DNA of 64,000 bases, taken from assembly GCF_030936135.1 (NCBI RefSeq), contig NC_082637.1, forward strand, positions 11,731,001 through 11,795,000, written 5' to 3'. Made by a program: the position numbers and the translations under genes. The notes beneath the pieces were generated by a model. That model saw only the letters and a program-made list of their open reading frames with translations, did no database searches and was not told the origin of the DNA. Positions 62,216 to 64,000 of this stretch are shown piece after piece (position 1 is the stretch's first letter; each line of letters opens with the position of its first letter). Origin of the DNA: Gavia stellata. Its lineage: Eukaryota; Chordata; Aves; Gaviiformes; Gaviidae.

Positions 62216-62483
62216 ACTATTTCAGTGGGAAGGGACCTACAATGATTATCTAGTACAACTGCCTGACCATTTCAGGGCTGATCAAAAATTAAAGCATGTT
62301 GTTAAGGGCATTGTCCAAATGCCTCAAACACTGACAGGCTTGGGGCATCAATCACCTCTCTAAGAAGCCTGTTCAGTGTTTGACCATCCTCTTGGTAAAG
62401 AAGGCTTTCTAATGTCCAGTCTAAACCTCCCCTGGCATAGCTTTGAACCATTCCCACGCATCCTGTCACTGGATGCCAGGGAA
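62216..62483 (-). mobile_element. CR1 LINE 3' fragment, different and older subfamily, antisense
   Basis: Plus-strand hallmarks are 'tttcagtgggaagggacctac', 'ctagtacaactgcctgacc', 'ttaagggcattgtccaaatg' and 'cagtctaaacctcccctggc'. This is the 3' end of a CR1 subfamily distinct from the four copies with 'aagacctgtaagatc'. It is truncated near 62483 after 'ggatgccagg'. The RT tail frame is broken. Its tail is continuous with the AATAG array. Confidence 0.9.
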
Positions 62484-63984
62484 TATATAGCAGCACATAC
62501 ACAGAAAGGAGCCAGACCTGTCAAAAACAGAATACTCCATGCTCACACATCATCTGTCTGCAGAGAGAGGATGGGGGAACAGAGCAAGTGGTGTTAGTCA
62601 TGCTCCGCAGTGCCCTGCTGGTTTAGGCACAAGGGCAGGATTACAGGAAGAGTCGGTATGGAAAGGGGTGGAGTGAGTGCTCCTGTCCTTGGAAGGTCTC
62701 AAGGTCTGCAGGCTCTCAGGAAATATTTTTAGATAAAGAGGAAAAATTCTCTTCAAAATAACTAGATGATTCCAGGACAAATCGTGGGGACGTGGCAGAA
62801 AGTTAGCATAGCTGGGACGGTCTCTTTGCTTTCTACATTGAGGTTTTATGAAATAATGTGTGTGGTCTGAGCTGGGTATCAGCTCAGTACATCAGGATTT
62901 CTTTGAAGTGACGGCTGAGGTTCTGAGTGTTTTAGGTCTTGAGAAATATGTTTTTACAGGTGCAGTTAGATGCTTTATGTTAATAGTCAGAGTGGCATGC
63001 CTTAATTATTTTCCTGAAGAGGCTGCAGTGTGTATCAACTTGTAAGCAAAATCTTAATCTTATATAATTTTTCAAGCGTTTTCTCTGTAATGCTTATCTA
63101 AGGATACTGCATTCTTGAAACCGTGTAATTTAAAAAATGTTTCAAAATATTTTGGAAAATTAAAACTTTTTTTTCTCAATTATTTATTTATCCTTTAAAT
63201 CTCCTTTTTAGTTATATTGTAAAGAAAAGTGGCCTCTTTGCAATACTTAAAATGAGTAAAATGTTCCCCAGGATGATTTATATTTGGCAAAGTACTGGGA
63301 AGAGTGCCTGGAATCAGACCCAACTTTGCATTTCCCCAGCAAAACTCTGTAGAAGTATTTAAATATTTATGTAACTCTTTATCTGATTACTTCGTAAAAC
63401 AGGAAGAGAGGAAAGGGTTGAGCAGCTAATACAGGCACTCAGTGGAATGCTTAATGTGAGTTATGATGTTTGTTGACATCGTGATGGTTCAGATAAGGAA
63501 GACGCTTGCAAAATGCTGAACTTCTTTATTTGATTTGGGGAACTGGGAGACGAGAAAGGAAACAATACTTTTCGGTTACCTACTACTTATCACATGTAGA
63601 CTTGGCAGTGTTTAACTCTTTCAGGTGAAATGCATGCAGGTATCGTCTTGCTGTCAATGGGAGGAGGAGACAGGAGGCACGGTGCCTCGCTGAGGTATCT
63701 TCTGCTGCAAAGTTACTGGGGTCAGTGCAAGTATATAGGGTGAATCTCTAGAGCTTCTTACTTTTTTGTGATCAGTCTAATTCGGATGAATCTCTTCTGA
63801 TCTCAAAATCAGCATATCAGTAACCCAGACCCACCCGCTTACGGGAAAGCAGGTGTGGACGTTGAGGTGCAAGGTGCTCACACGAGCGTTGTCCCACAGC
63901 TGGCATGCGGAGAGGCACAGTCGTCCTGGTGAGGGATCATTTTCACGGTTTCGTTCACCAGAGTCTTCTTGTGCTGTGTTTCAG

Positions 63985-64000
63985 GTTGTGCTGCAAAGCC
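63985..64000 (+). CDS. ATP8B5: Possible start of flippase coding exon 9, cut by the window edge
   Basis: A good acceptor (gtgctgtgtttcag, ending at 63984) is followed by 16 bases. Joined to exon 8 they read Gly, Cys, Ala, Ala, Lys, Pro without a stop. The family expects roughly Gly, acidic, Val, x, Cys, x, x, Pro, Asn, Asn here, so the match is poor. It may be a chance acceptor. Confidence 0.25.

Larger units (their letters stand above)
61461..63984 (+). other. ATP8B5: Intron (start), at least 2.5 kb
   Basis: Follows the donor of exon 8 and carries the AATAG array and a CR1 fragment. No sequence encoding the next conserved block (C..PNN.L..F) is visible, so the next exon lies at or past the window end. 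62.5-63.98 kb holds nothing else that I recognise. Confidence 0.7.

Noticed and set aside
1..64000. tRNA, rRNA, CRISPR or bacterial-type operons
   Set aside because: No cloverleaf, rRNA core, spaced repeat array or operon-like gene packing is visible; the window is vertebrate nuclear DNA.

Overview
This is a stretch of vertebrate, almost certainly bird, nuclear DNA. CR1 retrotransposon 3' ends recur through it, and it carries a solo LTR of a type common in bird ERVL elements. Introns are long, with canonical GT-AG boundaries. Nothing in it is bacterial: there are no operons, CRISPR arrays or ribosome binding sites. Most open frames here are chance.

The one gene I can support is the 5' part of a plus-strand P4-ATPase (class-1 ATP8B phospholipid flippase). 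Eight coding exons (32208-32250, 44191-44249, 54475-54588, 57134-57232, 58203-58264, 59861-59933, 60123-60193, 61378-61460) join in phase. Together they give 201 codons plus one base with no stop or frameshift. They encode the N-terminal cytosolic segment, TM1, TM2 and the start of the actuator (A) domain, including the DGET motif. From memory of the family it looks closest to ATP8B5 (FetA of mouse, a pseudogene in human), with ATP8B2 and ATP8B4 next. The rest of the gene lies beyond the right edge. A CpG-richer block at about 25.05-25.93 kb, ending one candidate exon with a good donor at 25563/25564, is my best guess for the promoter and non-coding first exon.

Layout: 1-24 kb is apparently intergenic, with one sense-oriented young CR1 (10361-10793) and a weak candidate terminal exon at 7.1-7.4 kb. 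23981-24577 is a minus-strand solo LTR. 25-32 kb is the candidate promoter and first intron, with an antisense CR1. 32-44 kb is a 12-kb intron with one antisense CR1 and a very old, nearly full-length sense CR1 at about 41.2-43.75 kb. 44-54 kb is a 10-kb intron with an A-rich tract and an unexplained antisense open frame. 54-61.5 kb carries six clustered exons. 61.5-64 kb is the start of a further intron, with an (AATAG)14 array at the tail of another CR1. I found no clearly new biological system. The most useful points are the apparently intact ATP8B5-like gene and its 5' architecture.
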